Shown here in pieces: positions 53,417-63,675 of a stretch of DNA of 64,000 nucleotides. Origin of the DNA: Tetradesmus obliquus (taxonomy: Eukaryota > Chlorophyta > Chlorophyceae > Sphaeropleales > Scenedesmaceae); contig CP126191.1 of NCBI GenBank assembly GCA_030272155.1, positions 248,001 through 312,000 on the forward strand, read 5' to 3'. A program made the position numbers and the translations under genes. Every line of letters begins with the position of its first letter. The stretch's first letter is position 1. The notes under the pieces were generated by a model that saw nothing but the letters and a program-made list of their open reading frames with translations, was not told the DNA's origin and ran no database searches.

Positions 53417-56400
53417 GGCGGCGGCAGCAGCAGCAGTGACAGAGGCGGCGGCAGCAGCAGCAGTGACAGACAGCTTGCATTGCAGCTTCAGAATCAATGC
53501 TGTCAAGCTGGCTGCGGTGCGATATCTGTACTGCAGGCTAAGCTTCACATATTGGTGTACTGAGCAGCATGCTGGCTTTCTAGCTTGGAGCATGGCACAT
53601 GAACATAACATTTTGCCATTGCTGGGCAGGGGTCTGCTCTGTATGAACCACGCAGAAGCGTACACCCACCATAGTTGTTGCCTGCGGCGTAAGCAACAGC
53701 AAGGCACAGCAGCAGCAACAGCAGCGGCAGCAGCAGGGCAGTCAGCTGATGAGGCAGAGAACGAAAACACCAGCTGTGAGAAAACGCTGGCATCTAGGGC
53801 TGTATGGGCTGTAAAGGTAGTCTACATGAGGTGCACCGTGCACGGCAGTAGGTCCTGCTCGCAGCGTGCGCAACAAGGAGCTCCTCATCTTAACACAATC
53901 ACTGCTGCACAACCACTGCTGCACAGTGCTGCCAGTTCCCAGGCACTGTCCCCTTCCCACCTGTGGCGATGTAGACGTGTCCCAGCTGCAGGTTGAGCGC
54001 GGGGCTGGAGCCCCACACAGAGTTGCCTGGGCAGCAATTTTGCGCCGTGGAGGCGGGGGCGGCAAGCGTCACATTGTCAAAGATGGTGCCAGGACCCACA
54101 TGTAACTATCCTCTCTCATGGTGTGAGTGAGTGCTTGTAGTTGCAAGTGTGTGCGGGCACGTGTGTGGGTCTCGCATGCATACTTATCTGCGTGCATGCG
54201 TCAATGCCAGCAGCAGCACCGTCCACACCTGAGAACCCTCCCGTCTGGTTGTTGTTTTGGGGAGCCATGTAGGTGCGCCACACCACAGCGCCTGCGCAGC
54301 AGCAAAGGCAGCAGCAGCGCACATATCAGAGCCAGCATCATTTTCAGTGCCAGAGCAGAACTTTATCAAGGCATCACATGATCAGACTGTGCAGAACAAC
54401 ATACATATTGGCAGCCAGGGTGTTGCCTTGGCACTGGCAATGCTGACAACAGCCTTCCCCGCTACTGCTGCTGCTGCTGCCGCCGCCGCTGCCGCTGCTG
54501 CAGGTGCTCACCTGTGGCCAGATCCACCTTGAGCATGTTGCCAATGAAGGTGCAGCTGCATGGCGATGGACACAAGTGTGTACCGCAGCGGTTGCATACG
54601 GCAGCAGCAGCAGCAGCAGCAACAGCAACACGGACTCAACCTTGACCTGCTGACCAGCAGAAGCATGATGGATTTTGCATGGCACTGTCTGCAGACAAGT
54701 ACGGTGCGACGCAGTTGTCAAATTGCTTAGCCACCGGCGTTTGTTCAGGGTCAGGCACCGCCTGCGCAGCACACACAACACGCCCTCCCAGCCACATACA
54801 GACACAGCTCAACGGCAACGTAACTGGGCCTCCTGGAACATCTCATCATCAGGCAGCACAGCAGCATCCGCGGCTCATGCATATTACAGATACAGGCTTT
54901 TCTAGCCAGAGTTGCAGGAGCCACTCAAGAACTCACCACTCATAGTCAGGGTTGTCAGCCACCAGCTCCTCCAGGCTTGATACCTCCACAAACACAGCAC
55001 CATTATACACTTTTGGGCTCTGCGTGATCATTGCTGCCGGGTGAGGGTCCGCCCTGAAGCCCCACAGCAGCACGCCATTTGTATGCAGGAGACAGCGGCT
55101 ACTCACAACCCTGCAGCTATCTACATATTTCAGCACAGGCATCCACTGGATGCTGGATGCTGTGGCACAGCACCTTCAAACACACTTTTGGCAGCACCCA
55201 CCACTCATAGTCAGGGTTGTCAGCAACCAGCTCCTCAAGGCTGCTTACGCCCACATACACAGCACCATTATACACTGTTGGGCTCTGCGTGATCATTGCT
55301 GCCGGGTGAGGGTCTGCCCTGAAGCCCCACAGCAGCGCTCCACTTGTTACATTGGCCGCAATGAGGTACGGGAAGCCGCCTCCTTTCTTCATGACGCCAA
55401 ACACCTGGCAGCAGCATGAAGATAGATCTATTGAGGTTTGTCAACGCAGCAGAGTTTTGTGTAGGTCGGTTTGGCGGTTATACAGTGCCGTGCAGTGTAT
55501 GCTATAATTGATGAAGGGGTTCTCTGTGTATGTGGTATACACCCATGATTGGCTGAACTGCAAACTGCCATGCACGTGCAGCAAGCAACACAGCAGCAGC
55601 AACGGCACCAACAGCACCAACAGAAGCAGCAGCCGCCGCCGCCGCCGCAGCAGCAGGAGCAGAAGCAGCAGCAGCAGCAGCAGCAGTGTGGCGCCCACCA
55701 TGACGTCTCCCGCCACTGCCGGTGAGGTGCGGCTGATGATGGAGGCGTTGCTGTAGCTGCTTGGATAAGGGGACGGGTCCACTGCCAGCACATACTCGAT
55801 GATGGGGCGGGACCAGATCAGGGCACCTACAGGCAGTGCATACACAGTCGTTCATAGGCAGTGATAGACGTGCAGCAGCTGCTGTAGCAAGGTGACGAGA
55901 GCAGCTCAATGTATGTGTTGCGCTGTACATTATGCGATGCAGTTGCGGCCTTGGCGGCATGCTTCAAGTAGGTTATAGCACCACTAGCAGCAGCTACAAC
56001 GCGGGAATTGATAGGCACAAAATTAACCGCACACCTCAAACCCACCTGTGTCTGCGTTGAGGCAGTACATGTATCCGCCCCAGTCAGGCACCAGCAACCT
56101 GCTGCCAACCACAGTAGGTGTCGCGCTCACATCAGCTGTTGTACTAAACGCCCAGGCCTGCGCCAGCCGGCCCACATTTGTTGGCGAAATGCCCTTCTCA
56201 CTTGCTGCATTGCGGGTGTTCTGCAGGTCCCCACCCCAGTGACCCCAGCTAGGGTTTGAGCCGCACCGCCTGCTCACACACGTGCAAAACCCTGTGACGG
56301 TCCAGCCACGCGCTAAACCGCAGCTTGCCCGCACCCTGCCGCCAGCAAAACCTGTCCTGCAAGGGGCCTGGCAGGCTGATTTGCCGCTGCATGATGCCGG

Positions 56401-57843
56401 CCATGTTACGCCTGTTACATTTGGTAAAACGCTGCAGCTGCTAGGTGTTGGACTCGGTGAGGGTTTAGGGGATGGGGTTGTGCCAGGTAATGGGGAGCTA
56501 GGTTTTGGTGATGGGGATGGTGAAGGAGAGAGGGTGCTGCCGCCGCATGTTGTTGTGTAGCAGCTCGGGTCGATGTTGAATGAGGCGCTGCCTTGGCGGA
56601 AGTTGCCGCCGGTGCCGGTGGTGTAGGTGACTGCAAGCGTCACTTTGTCGGTGGCGGTGACTGCAGGGCAGAGCATAGTCAGGGCGGGTGGCAGGGACAT
56701 GCAGGATGTTTGAAGCTGGCTCGCACCACTGCTGCTTAATCCAGCATCATGCACACTCAGCAACGAGTACTGCAGCAATGGACCAGTGTGTGCGCAGACG
56801 CTCTCAGGCACTGCCAAAAGCATGCTGCAGCAACAGCAGCAACAGCAGCAGCAGTGCTGCAGAGGCAGGCGCTTTGCTGTCCTAAGCTGGCGCTGTCGCT
56901 GTTAATCACAACATCATGTTGCAGCTCATGCTGTTGCCGCCTCACCCTCCTTGCAGCTCACAACAAGCTTCTGGCTAAACGAGGGGGCACGGTTGGCAGA
57001 CCCAAAGCGGGCGCCGTTGCTACAGCAGCAGCAGCAGCAGCAGCAGCAGCGGCGGCGGCAGCAGCAGTCAGGGTTAGCCATGATAGCATCATCTGCGCTA
57101 TTTAGCGCCCCCAAGGAAGGCAGCTAACCACCCTGCACACTCTGATGTCTCTCACTTGCATGCAGCCATGCTGATTAAGCAGTGCCTGAGGCAGGACTGT
57201 GGGCCTCCGTGTAATGTGTGTGCAGGACAGCAGCTGCAGGGACAGCGCGGCAGCCGTGTGCTCTCCGAGTAAATTTGTGTGCAGGACAGCAGCTGCAGGG
57301 GCAGTGCGGCAGCAACGTGCTCTCCGTGTGATTTGTGTGCAGGACAGCAGCTGAAGGGGCAGTGCGGGAGCCGTGTGCTCACCAGCCTGCTGGCTTGTCC
57401 CCTGGGGAGAGGCTGCCGGCTGTGGCGGTCACAAAGATGTGCCCGCTGTCACTGCCAGCTAGCTTCTCCTGCAGCAGCAGCAACAGCAGCAGCAGCAGCA
57501 GCAGCAATCAGGATGTGGCCTGGTGAGAATCATAGTGTAAGGATTCCCTGTGTCGCAGACGGATTCCCTACTGCTGCTGAACTGCTAGAGCATTTGCCTT
57601 CACCTGCGGTGCGCTGGCTGTGCTGCTGTTATTGAGAAAGGATGGGTACATGTGGGTCCTGGCACCATCTTCAGGTATGAGCAACAACAGGTTGAACACA
57701 TAATATTGTTGGCTGGCCAACTGTGCTCGAAAGTCAGGCCCTGTAGTGCATGCAGCACACTCACAGTGATGGTGTATGTAGCACCAGGGCAGATGGCGTT
57801 GACGGCCTTGCCAGCCGAGTCGGCAAGGGTGAAGGTGATGGCC
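50382..57843 (-). CDS. Secreted PQQ beta-propeller dehydrogenase-like protein (5' end unresolved)
   Basis: This is a quinoprotein-type propeller resembling polyvinyl alcohol dehydrogenase. Seventeen exons fit on the minus strand in phase: 57843-57765, 57468-57383, 57019-56946, 56660-56046, 55826-55699, 55404-55202, 54555-54512, 54291-54229, 54026-53961, 53681-53670, 53376-53226, 52885-52799, 52506-52427, 52031-51926, 51497-51301, 50930-50730 and 50449-50382. The N-terminal part (GKAVNAICPGATYTIT to VTLAVTYTTGTGGNF) looks like an extracellular beta domain, followed by a Pro/Ser linker and a Cys-rich stretch. The propeller opens with WGHWGGDLQNTRNA and DVSATPTVVGSRLLVPDWGGYMY. Its repeats carry SGALLWGF, VWGSSPAL, GNNYEIP, YHNCMVALDMETGAV and QAPMTVANGVVYYASMD. 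The signal peptide and first exon were not found between 57844 and about 58150. The reaction catalysed is not known from sequence. Confidence 0.88.
51755..51980 (-). repeat. Copied exon end in PQQ gene
   Basis: The end of exon 52031-51926 (coding QVGPGGLVGGMQWGR and donor) recurs just downstream on the minus strand at about 51815-51765, reading QVGPCGLMGGMQWSR with its donor GTGAGG. Confidence 0.9.
53670..53681 (-). other. 12-nt microexon in PQQ gene
   Basis: GCAACAACTATG is flanked by CGCAG and GTGGGT on the minus strand. Inserting it restores ATGNNYEIP, the expected propeller sequence, between exons 54026-53961 and 53376-53226. Without it the frame is kept but the conserved NNYE is lost. 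Confidence 0.85.
54943..55404 (-). repeat. Duplicated internal exon in PQQ gene
   Basis: Exon 55404-55202 ends in about 150 bases coding LLWGFRADPHPAAMITQSP...SSLEELVADNPDYE. These recur at about 55090-54943 with roughly a dozen changes, an open frame and a donor (GTGAGT). The copy lacks the first 50 bases and a clear acceptor, so it may be a relic or an alternative exon. Confidence 0.93.
57200..57400 (-). repeat. Tandem array of about 58-bp units in an intron head
   Basis: Three to four copies of a unit containing GTGTGCAGGACAGCAGCTG and GTGCTCTCCG (plus strand) begin right at the donor of exon 57468-57383. The unit nearest the exon carries GTGAGCAC where the others have GAGAGCAC. Confidence 0.9.
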
Positions 57844-57845
57844 CT

Positions 57846-57901
<56 letters not shown>
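57844..57901 (+). repeat. CAG tract before PQQ exon acceptor
   Basis: About 19 CAG units (CTG on the sense strand of the PQQ gene) directly abut the acceptor of exon 57843-57765. Confidence 0.93.
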
Positions 57902-59930
57902 CATCCAGGCAGTAACAGTTTTCAGATTGGGGTGGAGTGCCCACGAACCAACAAAGTACTGCCAGCTTTGCAGGCCTCTGCACGTGGTGCAGAGTGCCGT
58001 CAGAAACACAGAAAAGTTCTTCGCATGAGGCATACTGTATGTGCCAGGTGAAGCGCCCCTAGCGGTGATGCATACGCTGGCCATGCGCTGGGCGTTGATG
58101 CTGTGCACCAAGACCGGATGTTGAGATTCCTGCTTGTGCACGCAGTCATGCGTCCCAGTCTATGCTGCTGTTGTTACTTGTGTTAGTAGTGGATTAGCAG
58201 TCGGTTAGTCCATGCTATAGGACTATATAAGCTGTGCATATCTTATGCATAGTTAGAGGTGATAATACAGGCTAGACGTGTCTTGTGCGGTAACCATCTA
58301 CAAGACTCAGGTCTCTGTCTCTCTGCTGTGGAATCATCCCTCCTGTACTACTCAGCATCACGCATTCCAACACCGGATTTTTGAGCTCTGAAGGAAGTAC
58401 TAAATATACCCTCATCACAGCACATTGCTGCAATCTGGAGGCACTCCCTGTTTTCCTTAGGCCATCAAGTATAAAGCCACGTCAGTCGGAAGTTCCAGAT
58501 GAACTTTGCTGCGATGCTGATAGGCGGAGGGGACTACCGTGAATTAAAGCAAAGCAGCGCATCGAACTTACACGGCGGATGGCGATCCATGTTCGCCCCA
58601 GTCCTTCGCAGGGTGCGAGATGCACGTGACGCCAGCTGGGTACCCTGCGTCCAGATGGCTCGAAGTCCAAGTCGAGGGATACCCCGCTACAAATACGATA
58701 TTTAAAATCAACGACAAGATGATAGCAAAACTCTTTGATTGGTTTAAGCCTTTCATTGCGGCTGCTTGTGACATTGTAGGCTGCTGGAGCAACAGCAGGT
58801 GACACAGGCGAGAGCGGCAAAGATGAGCAGTAAACGTGTATAAAACGATTGTATAGCGGCTAAGTCTTTGGTTTTGCCAGTGAGAAGGTAAATGTGTTGA
58901 GCAGCCAGGCAAACGACAAAGGCGGATATGACAAGCCACGTAGCAGCCTGCAGTACACCGTCAAAGTTGCAGCAATGACCAAAGAGAAAACGAACCGCAT
59001 TGGCCGCCTGATCGCTATAAATGGCAGCTGGTCACCGAGATCGAGCACCCACACGCAGCACACGCGCACGACGAGCGCCAAGCAGAAGTGACAACAAAGA
59101 CAGCAGCCTGCGGCGCAGATCGTGTGACTGCACCGAAAAATGCATATGTAATGCCTTTTTAAATTTTCACCAGGTTGGCGTTGCAGCTGGCTGAGTTACA
59201 CCGCTTACTGGGCGAGTTGTGCACGATGCTTGTCAACTTGGCCAGAGGTAACCAGCAAAAGCGAAGCTCTGATACAGCCATCAAGTGTCGACATATAACA
59301 CGTGTTATATTAGAATAGATCCGGAACCAGGCTGCCGCCTCTGATCTTGTGCCGGCAGTAGTGCACTGCTGCGGCATGTGCCTCTTGGTGTCGTGTCACC
59401 AGCAACGGCTCGTCACACATGGCCACACCAGCATTTACTAAAACAAACAGCATGCCTGGGCAGCACCACCAAACAAGCATGCCAGGCCTGAGCTGCTTCG
59501 CATGCCATAACACAGCACAGCAAGCAGCCCATGACATAAGGTTGCACCAGCACAAACGCTGCATGGACACAGGCAGATACGCAACAGGCCAGGGGGTTCA
59601 ACTGCAGCGTGCAGCGCACTCAAACACTAGCTTGCCCACCTGCTGCTGCTGCTGCTGGTGGTGTGGCAACATCAGTGACAGCCCGTTTAAACACAATGCT
59701 GCCACACACAGTGCTGCGTGGACCAGGCCAACAGCTCGAAGCACTGCGGCACGCCCCAGGCTCAGCGCATAACTGGATGACTGCTACAGCTGCACTGCTG
59801 CTGCTGCTACAGCTTCAAAGCAAGCACCTGTTGCATGCATTGGCTCCGCCGTCACCTGACAGTAGATGAAGGCATGGGATGACTCCAGGTGACATAGCAA
59901 CAGCACTGCTGCAGCCGCCGCATCGCCAGC
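57902..59930. other. Unresolved PQQ 5' end and gene-poor stretch
   Basis: The missing first exon of the PQQ gene should lie in the left part. Minus-strand frames near 58036-58141 and at 58482-58820 (112 codons) show no recognisable family. The right part (59160-59930) holds only short unsupported frames. Confidence 0.45.
58181..58372. mobile_element. Possible solo LTR-like segment (fossil)
   Basis: A block of 192 bp begins TGTTAG and ends CCAACA, as Copia-type LTRs do, and holds TATATAA at 58224-58230. No matching second LTR, target-site duplication or internal coding region was found nearby, so the call is weak. If real, it is a remnant lying upstream of the minus-strand PQQ gene. Age cannot be judged without a partner LTR. 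Confidence 0.25.
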
Positions 59931-59989
59931 TCCCCAGGTCACTTCCAACACCAGCCCCAGGTCATTTCCATCACCAGACAGTGGAAGTG

Positions 59990-60369
59990 AACTCATTGTA
60001 GGCTGATTACAGGTCGTACTGCTGCTGCTGCTGCTCTTGCTGCTGCTCCACCATCAATGCACCAGGTACCTCCACTTCACCGGATGGTGCTTATGATCTG
60101 GTACGCTGACTCCAGGTCAAACAGCAGCTTGGCCCACTGCTGCTGCTGCTGCTGCTGCTTCACCATCAATGCAACAGGTCACCCTCGTCACCATATGGTG
60201 CTGATGAACATGTTGTAGGCTGACTCCAGGTCAAACAGCAGCTTGGCCCACTGCTGCTGCTGCTGCTGCTGCCACAGCGCCAAGCATCCTACAGTGTTGT
60301 CATCTGAACGTGCTTATGAACTCGTGTAGGCGGACTCCAGATCAAACAGCAGCTTGCCACACTGCTGCC

Positions 60370-60400
<31 letters not shown>

Positions 60401-60600
60401 CTTCACCATCAATGCATTGGGTCACCCTGATCATCTAATCGTGCTGATGAACTCGTTATAGGCCGACTCCAGGTCAAAAAGCAACTTGGCCCACTGCTGC
60501 TGCTGCTGCTGCTGCTGCTTCACCATGAACCACCAGGTCACCCTTATCATCTGATCGTGCTGATGAACTCATTGTAGGCCGACTCCAGGTCAAACAGCAG
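59990..60600 (-). repeat. Array of VPS28 terminal-exon copies
   Basis: Five copies of a block of about 115 bp follow the true VPS28 stop on the minus strand, most at intervals of 111-124 bp (anchors near 60465, 60341, 60221 and 60110), with a weak one near 60005. Each has a CTG/CAG run, then bases coding KLLFDLESAYN.FISTI. The copy at about 60500-60435 still reads KLLFDLESAYNEFISTIR plus a stop; others have small changes. Confidence 0.95.
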
Positions 60601-61506
60601 CTGCCGCACCTCGTCACCCCCCAGCTCGTAGGCAGCGGGCTGTGCGTACAGCCTGCTGTACCAGGCGCGCACCTTGCCCTTGGGCGCAAAGTCTGGAGGG
60701 AGGGACTCGATCTTGCTGATGCTGCCCATGAGGTCGGAGAGAATGGGGCAGATCTGCAGGCACAAGGAGATGTTTTAACAGGGTGTGAGTGATGTGATGT
60801 TGTTATGTAAAGTCTGGAGGGAGCGACTCGATCTTGCTGATGCTGCCCATGAGGTCAGACAGGATGGGGCAGATCTGCGGCAGGGCAGCACAGTGGTGGA
60901 ACAAGGTCACACCATATGCTTAGGTCGATGGTGCTTGAGAAACTGAAGCAAGCAATGCGGCAAACACATGTACGAACATTGGTAATAGCCAGCATCACCA
61001 GCCAGCCGTACTGCAACCAGGCCTGCCGCTGGCCCCCAGCAAGCCATACCTGGTCCACTGCCAACAGGTGGAGCTTCAGCAAGTGCACACATAAGCAAGC
61101 AGCGACACAAATGGCAAGCCAGCAAGCAAGAAGCAAAGCGCAGCGCCCGCACACCCCCACCTGGTCCACTGCCACCAGGTTGAGCTTGAGCGAGTACAAA
61201 CACAAGCAAGAAGCACAGCACCAAGCAAGAAGCACAGCACCAAGCAAGAAGCACAGCACCAAGCAAGAAGCACAGCACCAAGCAAGAAGCACAGCACCAA
61301 GCAAGAAGCGCAGCACCAAGCAAGAAGCACAGCACCCAAGCCGGCCAGGCCCCCGCCCCCCTGTTTTCCAACCCCACCTGGTCCACTGCCACCAGGTTGA
61401 GCTTGAGTGAGTCCATGGCGGTGATGAAGTGCTGCACAGTCTCAGCAACAGCACGCGCGCCGCCACCAGCACCCTCGCCAGGCCTGCAGCAGATGAACGT
61501 GCATGC

Positions 61507-61538
<32 letters not shown>

Positions 61539-62810
61539 GTTACATCAGCACAACACACAGAACATGTGCGGTGCAAGCTGCTGCGGCTGCATCTGCATAC
61601 ATCTGCGTGTGGTTGGCTCCTACTCGTGCAGCTAAAACTCATCGCTGCTGAACTTGATGCCAGCCAGACCCCTAGCACCTGCAGCTCTGTCTCACGCTGC
61701 AGCTGCGAGCGAGGCTGCAAGGCAAGCCTCACTGCCATGCCCTGCTGTGCTGTGCTGTGCTGTGGCTGTTGCAGCGCTCACCGCTTCCTGTGCTCGATTG
61801 TGGCTGGAAGCCCCACCTGCACCAGGCGCGTGTACGCCATGGGGCACTGCATGTGGTACTGCTGCATGAAGCCCTCGATGCTGGGCACCTGCAGGTTTAA
61901 AAGCAGCAGCAGCAGCAGCAGCGGCAGCAGCAGCGGCAGCGGCGGCGGCAGCAACGGCATTCGATGGATGATGCTGGCTACAGCAGTGAGTGCAGTGTGT
62001 ATATAGCTGCCAGTCGAGCATGTCAAGCCGCCTCGCTGCTGCTACTGCTGCTGCTGCTGTCACCCACTGCACCTTAGCCACCCATCGTCTCCTTCATGGA
62101 GCCCCACAGCATCCCTGTACCCAGCTGCTGCTGCTGCTGCTGCTGCTGCTGGCACTGCAACCCTGACCGACTGCTGCTGCTGCTGCTGCCAACAGCTCTC
62201 ACCGTCTCCTTCATGGAGCCCCACAGCATCCTGAACTGTGCGATGAGCTTCTCGCAGGCCGCCTCGTAGTCCTTTGCAGATACTCCATCACGCACATAAG
62301 CACGCTCCAGCTTCTCAGTGCACTTGAGGATGGCAAACAGGTCTGGCCCGGGATGCAGTGTTTGCGCAAAGTGAGTGTTGCAAAGAGTGTGACAAGCATG
62401 TGCAGCAGCATGGGCATATGGGGGCAGTGGGACCAGCGATGATGGTATACTGGACTTGCCAGGGAAGGTAGAAGGCACGCAGGCAGTGCGCTGCATAGGT
62501 GGAGCTGCGCTGCTGTGGCTGATGCTGTGAGCTGCTGTGCAGGCAGGCGTGCATGTGTCTCCATCGGTTCCAGCACGCTGCAACCCCCAGCCACCTCGCT
62601 GTTGCATATTTGCTCAAATCACACATATGCAGTGTTGCTGCACCTATGCATGCATGCATACTGCTGTTGGAGGTGGTGCTGCTGCGCAGAACAGCAGCTT
62701 GCAGGAAGGGCATGCACCAGCGCTCCGCACACACCTGCAAGGTTCTCGTACTTCTCCCGCTCCTTGCTGTTTGCCCACAGCCGCACTTCGCTCAGGCTGT
62801 TGCTGCTCAT
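60547..62810 (-). CDS. VPS28: VPS28, ESCRT-I subunit
   Basis: VPS28 joins VPS23/TSG101 and VPS37 in ESCRT-I, which sorts ubiquitinated cargo into multivesicular endosomes, and its C-terminal domain contacts ESCRT-II. Five exons fit: 62810-62735, 62342-62203, 61888-61782, 61483-61378 and 60753-60547, all in phase, giving 211 residues, as usual for the family. Landmarks are MSSNSLSEVRLWANSKEREKYENLA, then DLFAILK...LERAYVRDGVSAKDYEAACEKL, HFITAMDSLKLNLVAVDQ, and the C-terminal helical bundle ICPILSDLMGSI to LPPDFAPKGKV and VRQLLFDLESAYNEFISTIR. A Gly/Ala insertion (PGEGAGGGARAV) replaces the usual linker. Four exon edges are copied in the introns or beyond the stop. Confidence 0.96.
60687..60880 (-). 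repeat. Copied VPS28 exon 5 start
   Basis: The acceptor and first 70 bases of exon 5 (coding ICPILSDLMGSISKIESLPPDF) occur twice, at about 60878-60808 and 60753-60687. The first in transcription order loses the frame after LPPDF, so the second is the true exon. Confidence 0.95.
61040..61410 (-). repeat. Three copies of VPS28 exon 4 end
   Basis: Bases coding LKLNLVAVDQ plus donor lie at about 61410-61372 (true), 61195-61155 and 61085-61045. The third copy has changed to LKLHLLAVDQ. Confidence 0.93.
61199..61337 (+). repeat. 19-bp minisatellite in VPS28 intron 4
   Basis: About seven head-to-tail copies of CAAGCAAGAAGCACAGCAC lie between the first and second copies of the exon 4 end. One copy has a single A-to-G change. 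Confidence 0.96.
62080..62240 (-). repeat. Copied VPS28 exon 2 end
   Basis: The exon 2 tail coding MLWGSMKET (62235-62203) recurs at about 62118-62085 on the minus strand, reading MLWGSMKETM. The two copies are separated by CTG runs. Confidence 0.92.
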
Positions 62811-63292
62811 GGCTATGGTGGTGGCGGGGCAGGGCTGCCTGCTGCACCAGCAAAGCGCCCAGCGCCTGCCCCGCTGCTGTTGCTGCGCTGCTCAGCTGCT
62901 GCGCTGCTTTAAAGGACGCCTGCAGTGGCTAGCTGACTAGAGTAGCACGAGCAGGAGTGAGGTGAACTACTGTATGACAGAGAGGCACAAGACGAAACCA
63001 GTTCGAAGGGAGTATGGAGCTGTGGTAGTGCGTGAGCAGTTTCTTCAGTTCAAGTTGAGTGCCCAGGTACTCGAAGGTGTGATCAGGGCAAAATGGAAGC
63101 GTAGTTCAGACTGCAGAAGTCGCCCGGAGCTACAGGCCTTGGGACGAAACGCAGGAACGTCACAACAGGGTGCAGGGTTGTTCAACGTGACTGTGCGTGC
63201 ACCGCACGCCGAGGCAAACATCGTGTCACGACGTCTGTACTGACTATCTAATATGCTGCTAAGTAACGTCTTGTCTTTGCACGCCTGACAGC
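62811..63292. other. Divergent promoter region
   Basis: This stretch lies between the start of minus-strand VPS28 and the plus-strand gene at the right edge. No core promoter element is obvious and no gene is supported. Confidence 0.5.
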
Positions 63293-63628
63293 ATGACCAG
63301 CAGCAGCAGTAGCTGCTACTTTGCAGCAGTCACTGGCCAGCCTCTGAACAGCAGCAAGGACTACTTTGACTTGATCTGCAGCCCTAATGCCTCATCAGGT
63401 GGGTGTATGAGAACTCAGCACCCTGCTGCACGCTTCCTTCCCTTCTTTGCCTGACCTTCTCAGCAAGTGCTGCTCGCTTCTTCGTCTGTGTTGGCGTCGT
63501 GTGCATTGCTTGCCATGCATTTGACAAACTCACCTTCACGGTGGACTTGTCATTCCGTTTTCGCAGTGCTCCTCCAGCTGGCACTGTTCAGCAGCCATAG
63601 CAGCAGGCGCTCACCCAGCATAGCGGCT

Positions 63629-63675
<47 letters not shown>

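Noticed and set aside
54660-54800. Candidate PQQ exon (VPDPEQTPVAKQFDNC)
   Set aside because: Skipping it joins DYE to CCTFIGNM in phase, restoring the conserved CCTF block; including it does not.
61199-61337. CRISPR-like regular repeat
   Set aside because: Copies abut with no spacers, in a eukaryotic intron; it is a minisatellite.
60855-61508. Minus-strand frame of 217 codons with repeated CASCLVLCFLLGAVLL
   Set aside because: It arises from the 19-bp minisatellite and crosses true VPS28 exon borders in the wrong frame.
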